Below, one piece after another: positions 1 through 10,084 of a stretch of DNA of 64,000 nt. How positions within the stretch are numbered: the first letter of the stretch is position 1; each line of letters starts with the position of its first letter. The notes under the pieces are model-generated. The model searched no databases and had not been told where the DNA came from. It saw only the letters and a list, made by a program, of their open reading frames with translations. The translations under genes were made by a program, and so were the position numbers. Origin of the DNA: Sepiola atlantica (lineage: Eukaryota > Mollusca > Cephalopoda > Sepiida > Sepiolidae); contig OY744546.1 in assembly GCA_963556195.1 (NCBI GenBank), positions 66,211,803 through 66,275,802 of the forward strand, written 5' to 3'.

Positions 1-2056
1 CATCGACAAACTTTCATAACAGTAACCGTGTGCTTATATATAATGTTTCCAACTGACACCTAAACGTCGACACCTAAACGTCGACACCTGAACATCGACA
101 AACTTTCATAAAAGTTACCGTGTGCTTACTGATCATGTTTTAAGCTGAAACCTGAACGTCGACACCTGAACATCGACAAACTTTCATAAAGTAACCGTGT
201 GCTTACTAATAATATTTCCAGCTAACACCTAAATGTCGACACATGAACGTCAATAAACCTACATAAAAGTAACCGTCTTCTTACTAATAATGTTTCCAGC
301 TGACACTTGAACGTCGACACCTGAACGTCGACAAACTTTTCATAACAGTAACCGTGTGCTGAATAATAATTTTGCCAACTGACACCTAGACGTCGACACC
401 CGAACGTCGACACCTACACGTCGACAGCATTTTCATAACAGTAACCGTGTGCTGAATAATAATTTTGCCAACTGACACCTGAACGTCGACACCTAGACGA
501 CGACACCTAAACGTCGACAAACTCTCATAAAAGTAACCGTGTGCTTACTAATAATATTTCCAGCAAACACCTGAACGTCGACACCTGAACGTCGACAAAC
601 TTTCAAAAAAGTTACCGTGTGCTTACATATAATGTTTCCAGCAGACACCTGAACGTCGACATCTTAACGTCGCCACCTGAACGTCGACAATCTTTCATAA
701 AAGTAAGCATGTGCTTACTAATAATGTTTTGAACTGACACCTGAACGTCGAGACCATGAACTTCGACCCCTGAACGTCGACAAACATTCATAAAAGTTAC
801 TGTGTGCTTACTAATAATGTTTCCAACTGACACCTGAACATAGAAAACCTTTCATGAAAGTAACCGTGTGCTTACTAAAAGGTTTTCCAGCTAGCACCTG
901 AACGTCGCCACCTGAACGTCGACAAACTTTCATAAAAGTAACCGTGTGCTTATTAATAATGTTTCCAGCTGACAGCTGAACGTCGACACCTGAACGTCGA
1001 CAAATTTTCTATAACAGTAACCGTCTGCTGAAAAATTATTTTGCCAACTGACACTTAGACGTCGTAACCTGAACGTCGACACTTGAACGTCGACAAACTT
1101 TTCATAACAGTAACCGTGTGCTGAATAATAATTTTGCCAACTGACACCTGAACGTTGACAGATGAACGTCGACGCCTGAACATCAACTAACTTTCATAAA
1201 AGTTACAATGTGCTTACTAATAATGTTTCAAACTGACACCTGAACGTCGACACCTTAACGTCGACAAACCTTTATAAATGTAACCGTGTGCTTACTAATC
1301 ATGTTTCCAACTGACACCTTAACGTCGACACATGAACATCAACAAACTTTCATAAAATTAAGCACGTGCTTACTAATAATGTTTCCAGCGTACACCTGAA
1401 CGTCGACATCTAGACGACGACACCTGAACGTCGACAAACATGAATAAAAGTATCGTGTGCTTACTAATAATGTTTCCAGTAGACACCTGAACGTCGACCC
1501 CTGAACGTCGACATCTGAACATCGACACATTTTTATGAAAGTAACCGTGTGCTTACTAATAATGTTTCCAACAGACACCTGAACTTCGACACCTGAACGT
1601 CGACACCTGAACGTCGACAAACATTAATAAAAGTAAACATGTGCTTACTAATAATGTTTTGAACTGACTCCTGAACGTCGACATCTTGAACGTCGACACC
1701 TGAACGTCGACAAACATTCATAAAAGTTACTGTGTGCTTACTAATAATGTTTCTAGCTGAGACCTGAACGTCGGCACCTGAACATCGACAAACTTTCATA
1801 GAAAGTAACCGTGTGCTTACTAATAATGTTTCCAGCTGACACCTGAACGTCGCCACCTTAACGTCGACACCTGAACGTCGACACCTGAACATCGACAAAC
1901 TTTCATGAAAGTAACTGTGTGCTTACTAATAATATTTCTGACTGACACGTGAACGTCGACAAACTTTCGTAAAAGTAACCGTGTGCTTACTGATGATGTT
2001 TCCAGCTGACACCGAACGTCGACACCTGAACATCGACAAACTTTCATGAAAGTAAC
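1..2056. repeat. Composite satellite with nested 14-bp subrepeats
   Basis: About twenty tandem units, truncated by the window start. Each unit has a roughly 60-bp block (cataaaagtaaccgtgtgct followed by tactaataatgtttccag) plus one to four copies of a 14-bp subrepeat close to cacctgaacgtcga. The varying subrepeat number makes unit length irregular. The subrepeat contains gtcgac with two CpGs per copy, unusual in this AT-rich DNA. Open frames across it translate into Ser-Thr-Phe-Arg-Cys-like periodic peptides and are not genes. The right edge is sharp: the last unit ends in ctttcatgaaagtaac near 2056. Confidence 0.93.
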
Positions 2057-2450
2057 ATTTCAACACTCTACAACACCCTCAAATAAAGAAATTTTTCTTC
2101 AACCGCGTTCGCAGTTATTTATATTTTACTATATTCCATCTATAGGTTTCCTTTGTCTTTTTCTTTTTTATTTCTTTCTCTCTACTCTCCACATTTTAAC
2201 GTCTATTCGCACGCGTTCCCATTACTATTTATTTATTCAAATAGTAAAACGCGTGCCAAGGGCGTCTCTTTTGTGCGTTCTTCTTTTTCCTATGTGTTAC
2301 CGTTATAGAATACATTTAAAACCATCACTTTTCATGAAGACGTTCGTTGATCTGAAAGAAATGGGTAAACTCTTTCGTTTTTGATGATTTATTACTCTAT
2401 TTAAATTTGTTTATTCTGTTTTTTTACAGGCACATACACACCCATACACA
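2057..2450. other. Unassigned, pyrimidine-rich on the plus strand
   Basis: The sequence is T- and TC-rich and leads into a CA/TC tract. An open frame of 112 codons covers 2046-2384 but begins inside the satellite and is Phe/Leu/Tyr-rich because of the T-rich composition. I see no family motif and do not call a gene. Confidence 0.5.
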
Positions 2451-2466
2451 CACTCTCTCTCTCCCC

Positions 2467-2518
<52 letters not shown>
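2451..2518. repeat. (TC)n then (TA)n microsatellite
   Basis: Dinucleotide TC runs to about 2486 and then TA runs to 2518, directly touching the short inverted arm that starts at 2517. Confidence 0.95.
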
Positions 2519-2521
<3 letters not shown>

Positions 2522-2753
2522 GAAGAATGGAAAGGAATTAGAGAAGCAAAAGTCAAATCATCTTGGCCTTTGCCAACTTATCTATCCCAGCGACTTTCTC
2601 TGATGATAAGATTTTGATCTTTGAAAAGCCTGGCTTAAGGAAAATTTTAACTTGAATAAATTGCCTTTTTTGCGGAATATTCCTTGCTCTGAGCAATTGA
2701 ATTAGATTATGATTTGACTTGTGCTTCTCTAATTCCTTTCCATTCTTCTTCAT
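2517..2753. mobile_element. Short element with 45-bp inverted ends and a hammerhead
   Basis: Positions 2517-2561 and 2709-2753 are inverted copies with one mismatch in 45. The left arm runs directly into (TA)n. The interior shares sequence with 22108-22215: caacttatctatc, then gatgataagat, then ctttgaaaagcc and ggcttaagga. This makes it one member of a dispersed family. I read it as a head-to-head pair of the same element's 3' parts, the left one being only 45 bp long. It is non-coding, and its mobilising machinery is unknown. Confidence 0.7.
2595..2642 (+). ncRNA. Hammerhead ribozyme fold (family 1)
   Basis: Stem I is tttct (2595-2599) pairing with aggaa (2638-2642), with one G-T. The core strand ctgatga is 2600-2606. 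Stem II is aagat (2608-2612) with atctt (2617-2621). The second core strand gaaa is 2623-2626. Stem III is aagc (2626-2629) with gctt (2633-2636). The predicted cleavage base is a2637. The flaw is a T-T opposition at the base of stem II, where G-C is normal, so activity may be weak. The homologue at 22133 keeps stems II and III. Confidence 0.5.
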
Positions 2754-2839
2754 TCTACCTGCTCTATCCTGGATATTGAGCTATATACTCTTCACAATAG
2801 GTTTCACTTTTCCTAAAAGTTCGCTTTTAGTACAACACA

Positions 2840-2841
<2 letters not shown>

Positions 2842-2893
<52 letters not shown>
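2842..2893. repeat. (TA)n microsatellite, candidate SINE tail
   Basis: Uninterrupted TA repeat. It lies directly downstream, on the minus strand, of the tRNA-like element at 2894-3085 and fits as its 3' tail. Confidence 0.95.
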
Positions 2894-2897
<4 letters not shown>

Positions 2898-3085
2898 TAC
2901 AGAATAAGACAACGTCGCAGCCCACGAAAACAATAAAGCTACAGACAGGAAGGTTAAGAATCGAGTTTCACACGTATTTGGGCTCATCAGTAGAAAATAT
3001 ATGCGAACTAAGAATTCGAAACTTTAGTCACTTGCATGCGAGGCGAGAACTCCGCTACTGCGCTACCACGCAACATACACGAAAG
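2894..3085 (-). mobile_element. tRNA-derived SINE with hammerhead-like core and (TA)n tail
   Basis: On the minus strand an A box (tagcgcagtag, 3055-3065, one mismatch to TRGYNNANNGG) is followed 33 bp later by a degenerate B box (gtttcgaattc, 3012-3022). Further 3' is a hammerhead-like core, ctgatgagccc at 2980-2990 and gtgtgaaac ending at 2966. Stem II looks decayed (gccc against gtgt), and I find no stem I or III. The element then runs into (TA)n at 2893. The order head, ribozyme, (TA)n matches the element at 26405-26571. Confidence 0.55.
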
Positions 3086-3308
3086 TCTATTGCGAACACA
3101 TACAAATCAAACCACGACAAAAGTCGACAGTAGAATGTACCATACTCTTTCTTACCAGAAGTGTAGTTATGAAACTACATAAAACCCAAGCCAATGTCTC
3201 ACAAGTAGGATTGTATACTCGCTAGGACAATGTCATCCAACGAGCTAACCCAGCGAGCGAATTAATATTAGATTTTTTATGTAAGATGATACACACACAC
3301 ACAAACAC

Positions 3309-3310
<2 letters not shown>

Positions 3311-3377
<67 letters not shown>
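3311..3377. repeat. (TA)n microsatellite
   Basis: About 33 TA units. On the minus strand it follows the longer tail arm of the palindromic element at 3378-3750, so it is probably that element's 3' tail. Confidence 0.95.
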
Positions 3378-3379
<2 letters not shown>

Positions 3380-3502
3380 CTGCAGGTAAAACATTCACAG
3401 GATAGTAATCCAAAAATTTTAACCGGGTTTATAAAAAGTGCTCAATATCAAATAGAGCTTTTATATATGCCTATTTTTTTATTAACACAGACATGTAAAA
3501 AA

Positions 3503-3569
3503 TCTGTGACACTGGCATGTCGGTGTTATTGACCGACAGTTATTATAAACTGAGATCTCATCAGGAAGA
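3503..3569 (-). ncRNA. Decayed hammerhead, left arm of copy A
   Basis: On the minus strand ctgatga is followed by gatc...ggtc as stem II, then aataac in place of gataac. Stem III is acac with gtgt, followed by c and acaga. Stem I (tcttc against acaga) is largely lost. It is clearly homologous to the better preserved ribozyme at 20987-21053. Confidence 0.4.
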
Positions 3570-3647
3570 GTTAGAATCCGATCTTAACATTAGATAATAT
3601 TTTGGAAAGAACCAAAATAAGATCTAATGTTAAGATCGGATTCTAAC

Positions 3648-3714
3648 TCTGCCTGATGAGATCTCAGTTTATAATAACTGTTGCTCGATAACATAGACAT
3701 GCCAGTGTTTCAGA
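3648..3714 (+). ncRNA. Hammerhead fold, right arm of copy A
   Basis: Stem I is tctgc (3648-3652) with tcaga (3710-3714), 4 of 5 pairs. Core ctgatga is 3653-3659. Stem II is gatc/gctc with an inner cagtt/aactg helix. The second core strand is gataa (an extra T in GAAA), stem III is acat (3691-3694) with gtgt (3705-3708), and t3709 is the predicted cleavage base. One mismatch in stem I and one in stem II mark decay. Confidence 0.45.
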
Positions 3715-3750
3715 TTGTCTACATGTCTGTGTAAATTAATATAATCATTC

Positions 3751-3751
<1 letters not shown>

Positions 3752-3789
<38 letters not shown>

Positions 3790-3793
3790 TATA
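3752..3793. repeat. (TA)n microsatellite with one TG
   Basis: TA repeat immediately 3' of the right arm of copy A. Confidence 0.9.
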
Positions 3794-5403
3794 GTTATTT
3801 CTAAGTAAAATGCTCAACTTACGAGTTTTATAAACAACTCATACATACAATAGCCACTAATATGTCTCCTTATATATAACCATATTTTAAGCGAGTATTT
3901 TTGGGCGTTGTCTGTAATTTAATTCGTCTGCAATAAAAATTCTTTCCAAATAGTGAATAATTATTGTTAGTTCGTTTATTTTGTTAGGCAATATTTAAAT
4001 CTGACCGTATGCAATGTATTAAACGGTTCTTACACAAAAGGTTTAATAGGAAATGAAGTTCGCCTGTTCGTGACGTTCGGAAATGAGAAATCGAGACATG
4101 AGTGACGTAAGGCAGGATTGTTATTCAAACATATTAGCAGGAATAATTAATACGTGGCTGTTTATTGTACGCATATGTAATCGTGGTAAAATATGCAGCA
4201 CATTCTTGCTACCCAAACAACAATAGAAAAAGAAGGTACGAGAGACAGATACTTCGAAAGCACCTGCGACGGCTAATAGACTTTCATATACGAGCAGATG
4301 CGACCGAAAAAAAAGTGCATCAGTAACACGGTATGTGCACTCCGTAGTGTAGATGCACATATTGCTATAAAGCTTATGTAACTGTTATCTACCCCAACTG
4401 GCGATCAACGTGTACACTGCAAGAAAATATTCTTCCCATTCCTTAATATGTTTCTTACCGTACCTTTTTTTTTAGAACCACGACAAACGAATCTACCACG
4501 GGTCATGTTTGCATATGTCTGACAAACGAATCTACCACAAAAAAAACCCCACCTATTTCATCCATACTTTGTCTAAGATGAGAAACATGAATCACACGCG
4601 TGGGTTAGCTTCGTTTTAACTGATGACACATGGGTTGTGTTATTAGATCATAACTTCGCTGACGTCCACCTTTGCACGAATATAAACACTTCGCCTTCTC
4701 TTGCTGCAGAGAGGTAAGTCTCCGCCACAGCTTACGAAGTTTGCTAGTGACAGTCGGCGTATGCATCTTTGCTCAATCTTTAGGACACTTAGCATTGATT
4801 CTGAAAATACAATCGCGACAACATGAATATCAAAATGAAGATAATAAAGAACGACTTTACATAATAAAAATGAACACCTAACTTGTAATAAAATATTTTA
4901 ATACAAAACTCAGGAACCATCTGTTATTATATATAAAAAAAAAAAATGGTATTCACACTCTATACTTTTATATGTCAAAATGTCAATGAAAGTAAATAAA
5001 CTGAATCCATTACGTATTCCTTTCTGTACTCTAATAATTCTTACTAGCGAGATGCGTGGACATTTCCTAGTTTTATCATTCATCAGTTGTATATTGCTTG
5101 CATGCTTAAAAAATGGACGCCGAATACATATTTTACCGACTTTCTCACAACCGTTCTAGTAAAAGTTGTTTCAGAACATATCTCAAAATCGGAGGTGTAT
5201 CTCCAATACAATTCTGGGAGATTGTGACATATTTCCATTCTATTCAAGTCTGACACGAACACAGTCCCTACCATGTTATTGTATCATTCGTGCATGGAAC
5301 AGATACTACATATTAATCCAAGCTCGGAGGCCATTAAAGCTAATTTTAGTTCGAGTTTAAAGTTGAAGACAACAGCTACAGCAGATAATTGTATTTTAGA
5401 ATA
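3794..5403. other. Unassigned AT-rich sequence
   Basis: No convincing gene. The only small structure I noted is an 18-bp direct repeat (gacaaacgaatctaccac) about 40 bp apart near 4483 and 4522. Short open frames (such as 4121-4360 minus and 4672-4881 plus) show no recognisable motif. Confidence 0.5.
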
Positions 5404-5525
5404 TACAGGGTGTTTCAAAAGTCTTGGGAACATAACGATTTTTAATAACTCAAAAACTATTAGGAGTTGAAAAATGAAATTGATACCGTTGGAAAGGTTA
5501 AAGTTTCAAGTTTTGTGGGGAATCT

Positions 5526-5762
5526 TCAAAGTTGCTCAATATGAGCACCATTTGTCACACGGCAGACATCTAGTCGATAGTCCATTTCCTGCCAAACGCG
5601 TTCTAGCATCTTGACGTCAATGGTTCCCACAACTGCCGTTACTCGAGCCTTTAGTTCGTCAATATCTCTTGGAAGGGGCGGCACATAGCCTTGTTGCTTG
5701 ACAAAGCCCCAAAGGAAAAAGTCACACGGGGTAAGATCTGGAGACCTAGGAGGCCAGGGCAT
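5526..5762 (-). pseudogene. mariner-type transposase, C-terminal part
   Basis: A 78-residue frame beginning WPPRSPDLTPCDFFLWG after the first two residues. This is the conserved C-terminal block holding the third catalytic Asp of DDE/DDD mariner transposases. It continues with RDIDELKARV and ends in DYRLDVCRVTNGAHIEQL, a tail I recognise from widespread arthropod and mollusc mariner-like proteins. It is separated from the N-terminal frame by 33 bp and a stop. The catalytic core between them, where the first two acidic residues belong, is deleted. Confidence 0.88.
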
Positions 5763-5795
5763 GAGAACGTCATCACCTCGCCCAGATCTCCCAAT

Positions 5796-6215
5796 TCATC
5801 TACCAGGCAGCCTTGTGTTAAGAAACTGCCTTACTCTTGCTGGAGCAAGCTGAAGTTCCCTGCTGGCTCTTCTCACTGATTTACGGGGGCTCCGCTGAAA
5901 GGCTGTCCGAACTTGCTCAACTGCATCTTCTGAAGTTGAAGGGCGACCTGTTCGCTTACTTGGGCACAAACACCCATCTTTCACAAATTTAGCATGCCAT
6001 CTGACAATGGATTTCCTTTCAGGGGCTTCTTTTTTAAATTTCCTGCGAAATGCACGCTGAACACATGTCCACGATTCAGTCTTTGCAAATTGGAGGACGC
6101 AAAATGCCTTGTCTTGTTTAGAGAACGCAATTACTGCACCTGGAAAGATAACACGAAAATCATTAGTATGACCAAAAACTTGATTAAGCAAGCTGTAAAA
6201 TGGCACCAGTTTCAT
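5796..6215 (-). pseudogene. mariner-type transposase, N-terminal part
   Basis: A 139-residue frame from ATG to stop. About residues 25-75 (SKQDKAFCVLQFAKTESWTC through FRRKFKKEAPERKSIVRW) look like the helix-turn-helix domain that opens many invertebrate mariner-like transposases. A second basic region follows (SKRTGRPSTSEDAVEQVR, then SPRKSVRRASREL), typical of the paired-type second HTH. The frame then hits a stop at the deletion junction. The first two catalytic aspartates are absent, so it could bind terminal repeats but not catalyse transposition. The ATG may not be the ancestral start, since the first 20 residues are not obviously conserved. Confidence 0.85.
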
Positions 6216-6285
6216 TTTTCTACCTGGAATAGTTCATGAGATATACGCATTTGTAATGTTCCCAAGACTTTTGAAACACCCTGTA

Positions 6286-7048
6286 TGTTTGATAATTGCA
6301 TCTTTGGGCATCGGGCGATCCCGTATTTTAGAAACGGCTGGAATGTGATAACGTACCAAGGAACATAAAACAGTCCCACTGTATTATTTTGTATCTTGTA
6401 TTCTTTTCATGTATTCATTTTGTTTAAATGTCCTTAAAATCAAGGCATTGATCCTATGACATGTGTTTTGTATTAGTCCATAAATTGGTCTTCGCATATT
6501 TTTTAGGAATAACAAAACTCTTGAATAACTCTGTACAAATGAATGCTCTTTTTACGTCTATTATCACAAGAAGTGCCATTACACAGCAAACTTTACATTT
6601 ATTTTTCGACATTTTGGAAAATATTCTACGCAGTTCCTAACGTCTAAACTGGCGCTCAACCAAAATACATCTCTTTTTATCTTTCCTCCGTCTTGCGTGA
6701 GAAACGAGACTATTGCGATTGAGTTAGTCTTGTTTGGAGCGGTGATGCATTATTGATAGAACTCCATTACCAGCAACCATTAAATTTATTTTCTGAAATT
6801 TTCCATACTATTTCCGTCTTAAGTCCGACGACGAAACCTGTAATGTCTGTGAAAATCGATGTTAATTTCGATTAGTCGCTGCATATAACGCCATTCTCTG
6901 CATAAAATGAGAACCTAGAGTCATTTTCGAAAATGTGTCTTTGTGCCTTGTATTCAGGCAACGGAAAATGCTGGTAGGAAAGGAAAGACATGTGGAATGA
7001 GCAAGTATGAAGTGGAAATCCTGATCAAGAAGGAAAGAAAGATTTGAT
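6286..7048. other. Unassigned AT-rich sequence
   Basis: No gene, terminal repeat or recognisable domain seen. Short open frames lack motifs. Confidence 0.5.
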
Positions 7049-7220
7049 TTTATAGAATAAAATGCATCGGTTACAATACGGATCATATAATTAAGATATT
7101 CGTGGAAGGATCTGACTTGAACGACTTAAAAAAATTTATAGAATAAAAAGCATCGGTTACAATACGGATCATATAATTAGGATATTCGTGGAAGGATCTA
7201 ACTTGAACGACCTAAAAAAT
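7049..7220. repeat. 86-bp tandem duplication
   Basis: Two adjacent copies with an 86-bp offset (tatagaataa at 7051 and 7137), sharing gcatcggttacaatacggat and then gatattcgtggaaggatct with only a few differences. A local duplication without coding content. Confidence 0.9.
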
Positions 7221-8594
7221 CAACAGAAAGGACGAATGAGCCACGCTCTCGACGGAAGCTTGAAATTAAATTGATAAAATCTGTTTCGGTGTCATGATCA
7301 AACTTTAAAAATGAAAGATGTCTGCCAAAGGCATAATTATTTCAATAGCTTCCTCCCGTGTCGTGTCTAGTAATGTTTGCAAAAATCGACGCGGCTTTAT
7401 AACTGAACTTTCATTTCTTGAAAAAAAAAAAAAAATTTAATTAATAAAGAATTTTTTTTTTTTTGTATTTTCTGCGCGAATTTATTTTATAAAAAGGAGG
7501 AAGCAGAAAAAGTGTCTAAATAAACAAAAAAAATGTCAGAAAAATTCAGCCTTTCAATTCTTGGGACTGAAAAGATGTGTCAAATTTCAGGATTTTTACA
7601 TTCAAAGATCCTATATTTTCTTTTAGAATTCTAAAAAAGGTATTCCTATAAGACCGTTTAGCAAAACATAAATTAGATGGAAAGAGAGAAGAATTTTTAG
7701 AAGACGAGTTATCCGTTCAATAGAACTGATCCCCACGGAGGATAAGAAGACAATATTAGTCTCAGTCTTCTATAGTGTTGGATGCTGACAGTTTTGCATA
7801 ACATTTCATCGTACTCAAGTGAATTAATTACTTTCTGACAGTTAACGTCCTCTTGTTGCACGTGACCCCGACATGGGGTGTCACATGAGACACTTTTAGA
7901 ATACCATCCATCTGCTGAATATTAGATCGCATATTTGCCAAAGGTTTTCTTTGCAAACAAATAATCCTTCTATGACTGCATAGTATGCATTGAGAAAAAA
8001 AAAACGACATTTCTATCGCTCAAAGAACAGGTTGAATTGTATGGACACTTTCATATCACGAAGGAAGCAACTATCATGTATTTTTTTTTATTAATGTGTA
8101 TTATTCATAATCGTGAGTTATCTCCCTTTGCTGACGGATCCAAAAAATGTAATAGACAAGCAATATGTTCTCCCTCTGGTCGCATATTTTAGCTAAGCTG
8201 GAAGGAAAATATAATTGTGTTATAACTACATATAATAAATAGTTAAAGGAAAATTTGTTGAAATTTTAAAATAATTTCTAACGCTATTGATAATGTTTAC
8301 CCATTCATTTATTTTGTTATTATCGCTAATTATTTAATTTACTTTTGAAACACATAAATCTATGACGTAACGGCAACATATTAATCATTTTACCCATGTA
8401 CTGTTTAAAGCTCTATTAATAAGAAATGTCAGTTGGTGGTAATTAAGACTAGAGATCGCAATGTTTCTGTTTCGATTTACACAATGTATTTATTATGTTA
8501 CAAATATGATTGCCGGACGGACGGACCGACACACTCTCCATTTATATTAGCTGAATTTGCAGAAGATCAAACTAACATCTCTTTATATAAATTG

Positions 8595-8596
<2 letters not shown>
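7221..8596. other. Unassigned; contains an A/T homopolymer hairpin
   Basis: A run of about 15 A (7421-7435) is followed 16 bp later by about 13 T (7452-7464), a potential foldback. Around 7855-7885 a shorter imperfect hairpin (gtgacccc with ggggtgtcac) is visible. No coding potential recognised. Confidence 0.5.
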
Positions 8597-8685
<89 letters not shown>

Positions 8686-8753
8686 AGAAAAAAGAGACAG
8701 ATATACATATATATATATATATATTTAGATATAAGAGAGAAAGATATACACAC

Positions 8754-8789
<36 letters not shown>

Positions 8790-8807
8790 ATATGTATATA
8801 TATACAT
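8597..8807. repeat. Compound (TA)n/(TG)n microsatellite
   Basis: About 35 TA units to 8667, a TG run to 8684, then further TA blocks broken by TATG and short unique pieces to 8807. It lies about 80 bp downstream, on the minus strand, of the hammerhead-like fold at 8887-8927. Confidence 0.93.
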
Positions 8808-8886
8808 GAGTAAGGCTACTAACATTAGTAAAATGTGTTTTTCCCCATTTATGTATTATTTTGTTATTTTATTATTTCATAATTTT

Positions 8887-8927
8887 ATATAACACGTTTC
8901 AAGCGGTGGTCCGCTACCATCAGATAT
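8887..8927 (-). ncRNA. Hammerhead-like fold, minimal stem III
   Basis: Minus strand. Stem I is atat (8924-8927) with atat (8887-8890). Core ctgatgg is 8917-8923, with the last A of CUGAUGA changed to G. Stem II is a strong agcgg (8911-8915) with ccgct (8902-8906) and loop acca, flanked by a T-T opposition. gaaac follows at 8896-8900. Stem III is only ac/gt with loop gt, and t8891 would be the cleavage base. The A-to-G change argues against present activity. Confidence 0.4.
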
Positions 8928-9351
8928 CTAAATCCATTTGAATAAATGTCTTTAGATTTGAAAGAGTGTTGTTTCATTTGAAGAAATATGTTATTGTTTT
9001 GCGTGTTTGCCCATGTGTGGGTTTAACGGTGTCTGTGTACATGTTTTGATATTTTGATATGTTTTATTCTTCTTATTTATTTATTTTATTCTGCTTTTCT
9101 TAGTCAAAGTCGTGTGTGTTTATTAAGTACGTGTAATTTTTACCTTTATTTTATCGGTCATCTCCGTTTCTCAGAGTGCTTGGATTTTCTTTTGAGATTT
9201 ATTATTTTTTATTGCCCTGTCGTCAAATTGGCTGTTGTGCCAGCGTGTGTGTGTGTGTGTGTATGTATGCGTGCATGCGGTTAGTGCTGAATCTTGTACA
9301 TAGGTGAGCGATAGACATACACACCTACACCCACACACAAAAACACACACA
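8928..9351. other. Unassigned, with short GT and CA tracts
   Basis: T-rich sequence with a (GT)n tract near 9245-9262 and a CA-rich tract near 9318-9350. No gene seen. Confidence 0.5.
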
Positions 9352-9503
9352 GACGTATGGGTAGATAGATGGTAGAGAAAAGTTGATAGAAGTGCGGTTC
9401 GTGTGGTGTTTAGTTTGAGTTACGATCTGCTGGATTAAATTTAAATCTATTTTTCGTGTGTTAGTAAGTATGTGTAATCTTGGCTTTGGAAAATTGGCAT
9501 TAT

Positions 9504-9671
9504 TTAAAATTTTCCTCCTCTGCATGAGTGCACATGTTGGGAGACGAAACGTTTACAATTTTCTTTGGTTTTAATGTTGCCTTTATGTAAAGATACTGTA
9601 TTATTTAATGTTTTTGTGACATCTATGTAAGATTCGTTACATCTTGTATATTCTAGCACATAGACAACGTT
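9504..9671 (-). pseudogene. GIY-YIG endonuclease fragment (left arm)
   Basis: A 55-residue frame starts NVVYVLEYTRCNESYIDVTK and runs through a LHK motif to VSQHVHSCRGG before a stop. This matches the Penelope-like GIY-YIG pattern of VVYxLxC-x2-C-x3-YIG-xT followed by a conserved Arg and His. The first Cys of the usual C-x2-C pair is Tyr, the glycine after YI is Asp and the usual Arg is Thr, so catalysis should be lost. After a frameshift the coding sense continues as a 66-residue open frame (9325-9525 minus) containing LIQQIVTQTKHHTNR, matched in the other arm. Confidence 0.72.
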
Positions 9672-9744
9672 CTTTAAGGGTGCAGTTTAGGTTTATTTTT
9701 ATTTTTAATATTTGAATAAACAAGACTTTAACTGCACCTCCAAG

Positions 9745-9870
9745 AATGTTGTCTATGTGCTAGAATGTAAAGGATGTAACAAATCTTATATAGGTGCCAC
9801 CAAAACATTTAATAATAGAGTATATTTACATAAATCAACATTAAAGTCAAGGAAAACCGTGAATTATTAG
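9745..9870 (+). pseudogene. GIY-YIG endonuclease fragment (right arm)
   Basis: A 41-residue frame starts NVVYVLECKGCNKSYIGATK and keeps the C-x2-C pair, the YIG signature, and downstream Arg and His (FNNRVYLHK). A stop at 9868 interrupts it. Shifting frame recovers VSQHVHSLSGGKIKI and later IEQIVTQTTQHTNR, the same downstream block as in the left arm. Conserved residues are better kept here than on the left. No reverse transcriptase domain is adjacent, so this is a 3' fragment of a Penelope-like element. Confidence 0.78.
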
Positions 9871-10084
9871 TCTCTCAACATGTGCACTCATTGAGCGGAG
9901 GAAAAATTAAAATAACGTCAATTTTCAAAAGCCCAGATTACACATATTTAGTAACGCAAGTAAAATATTATATTTAAATTCAATCCAGCATTGAACAGAT
10001 CGTAACTCAAACTACACAGCATACGAACCGCCATTTTATCAACTTTTACTCTACCATCTATCTACCAATACGTTTGTTTAAATG

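Larger units (their letters stand above)
3378..3750. mobile_element. Palindromic hammerhead element, copy A
   Basis: A large inverted repeat (arms about 3482-3597 and 3627-3740, spacer about 30 bp) with a further minus-strand tail at 3378-3481. The same tail, containing gagcactttttataaacccgg on its own sense strand, is present beside copy B at 21091-21165. Each arm has ctgatgagatctcag and the motif gacatgccagtg. (TA)n lies at both outer ends. Arms have diverged more than in copy B, so this copy looks older. Confidence 0.85.
5404..6285 (-). mobile_element. mariner/Tc1-superfamily element, internally deleted
   Basis: Terminal inverted repeats of 30 bp (5404-5433 and 6256-6285, counting the TA target duplication at each end) match perfectly and begin tacagggtgtttcaaaag. 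The interior on the minus strand encodes the N-terminal DNA-binding part and the C-terminal catalytic-domain end of a mariner-type transposase, with the middle missing. Length is 882 bp, shorter than I would expect for an autonomous member encoding a transposase of roughly 350 residues. It is non-autonomous, but its perfect ends suggest it could have been moved in trans. Confidence 0.92.
9352..10080. mobile_element. Head-to-head inverted Penelope-like endonuclease remnants
   Basis: Two arms of about 345 bp (9352-9698 and 9733-10080) are inverted copies, visibly around 80% identical and separated by about 35 bp of T/A-rich DNA. Each encodes, reading outward from the centre, a decayed GIY-YIG domain of the kind carried C-terminally by Penelope-like retroelements. 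The 30-bp minisatellite starts directly after the right arm. Divergence between the arms indicates an old event. Confidence 0.8.

Noticed and set aside
222..2047. Overlapping minus-strand frames rich in Ser-Thr-Phe-Arg-Cys and Ser-Gly-Val-Asp-Val
   Set aside because: They follow the 14-bp satellite subrepeat in different frames and have no independent support.
2046..2384. 112-codon plus-strand frame
   Set aside because: Starts inside the satellite, has low-complexity Phe/Leu/Tyr composition from a T-rich tract and no motif.
8433..8892. Long frames made of Tyr-Ile repeats, as also at 18378-18689, 20643-20995, 21555-22139 and 27526-28046
   Set aside because: They are translations of (TA)n and (TATG)n microsatellites, open in several frames and both strands at once. 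No gene.
9514..9555. ctgcatgag...gagacgaaacg on the plus strand as another hammerhead
   Set aside because: An extra base breaks CUGAUGA, stem II does not pair, and the stretch is antisense to the GIY-YIG coding sequence.
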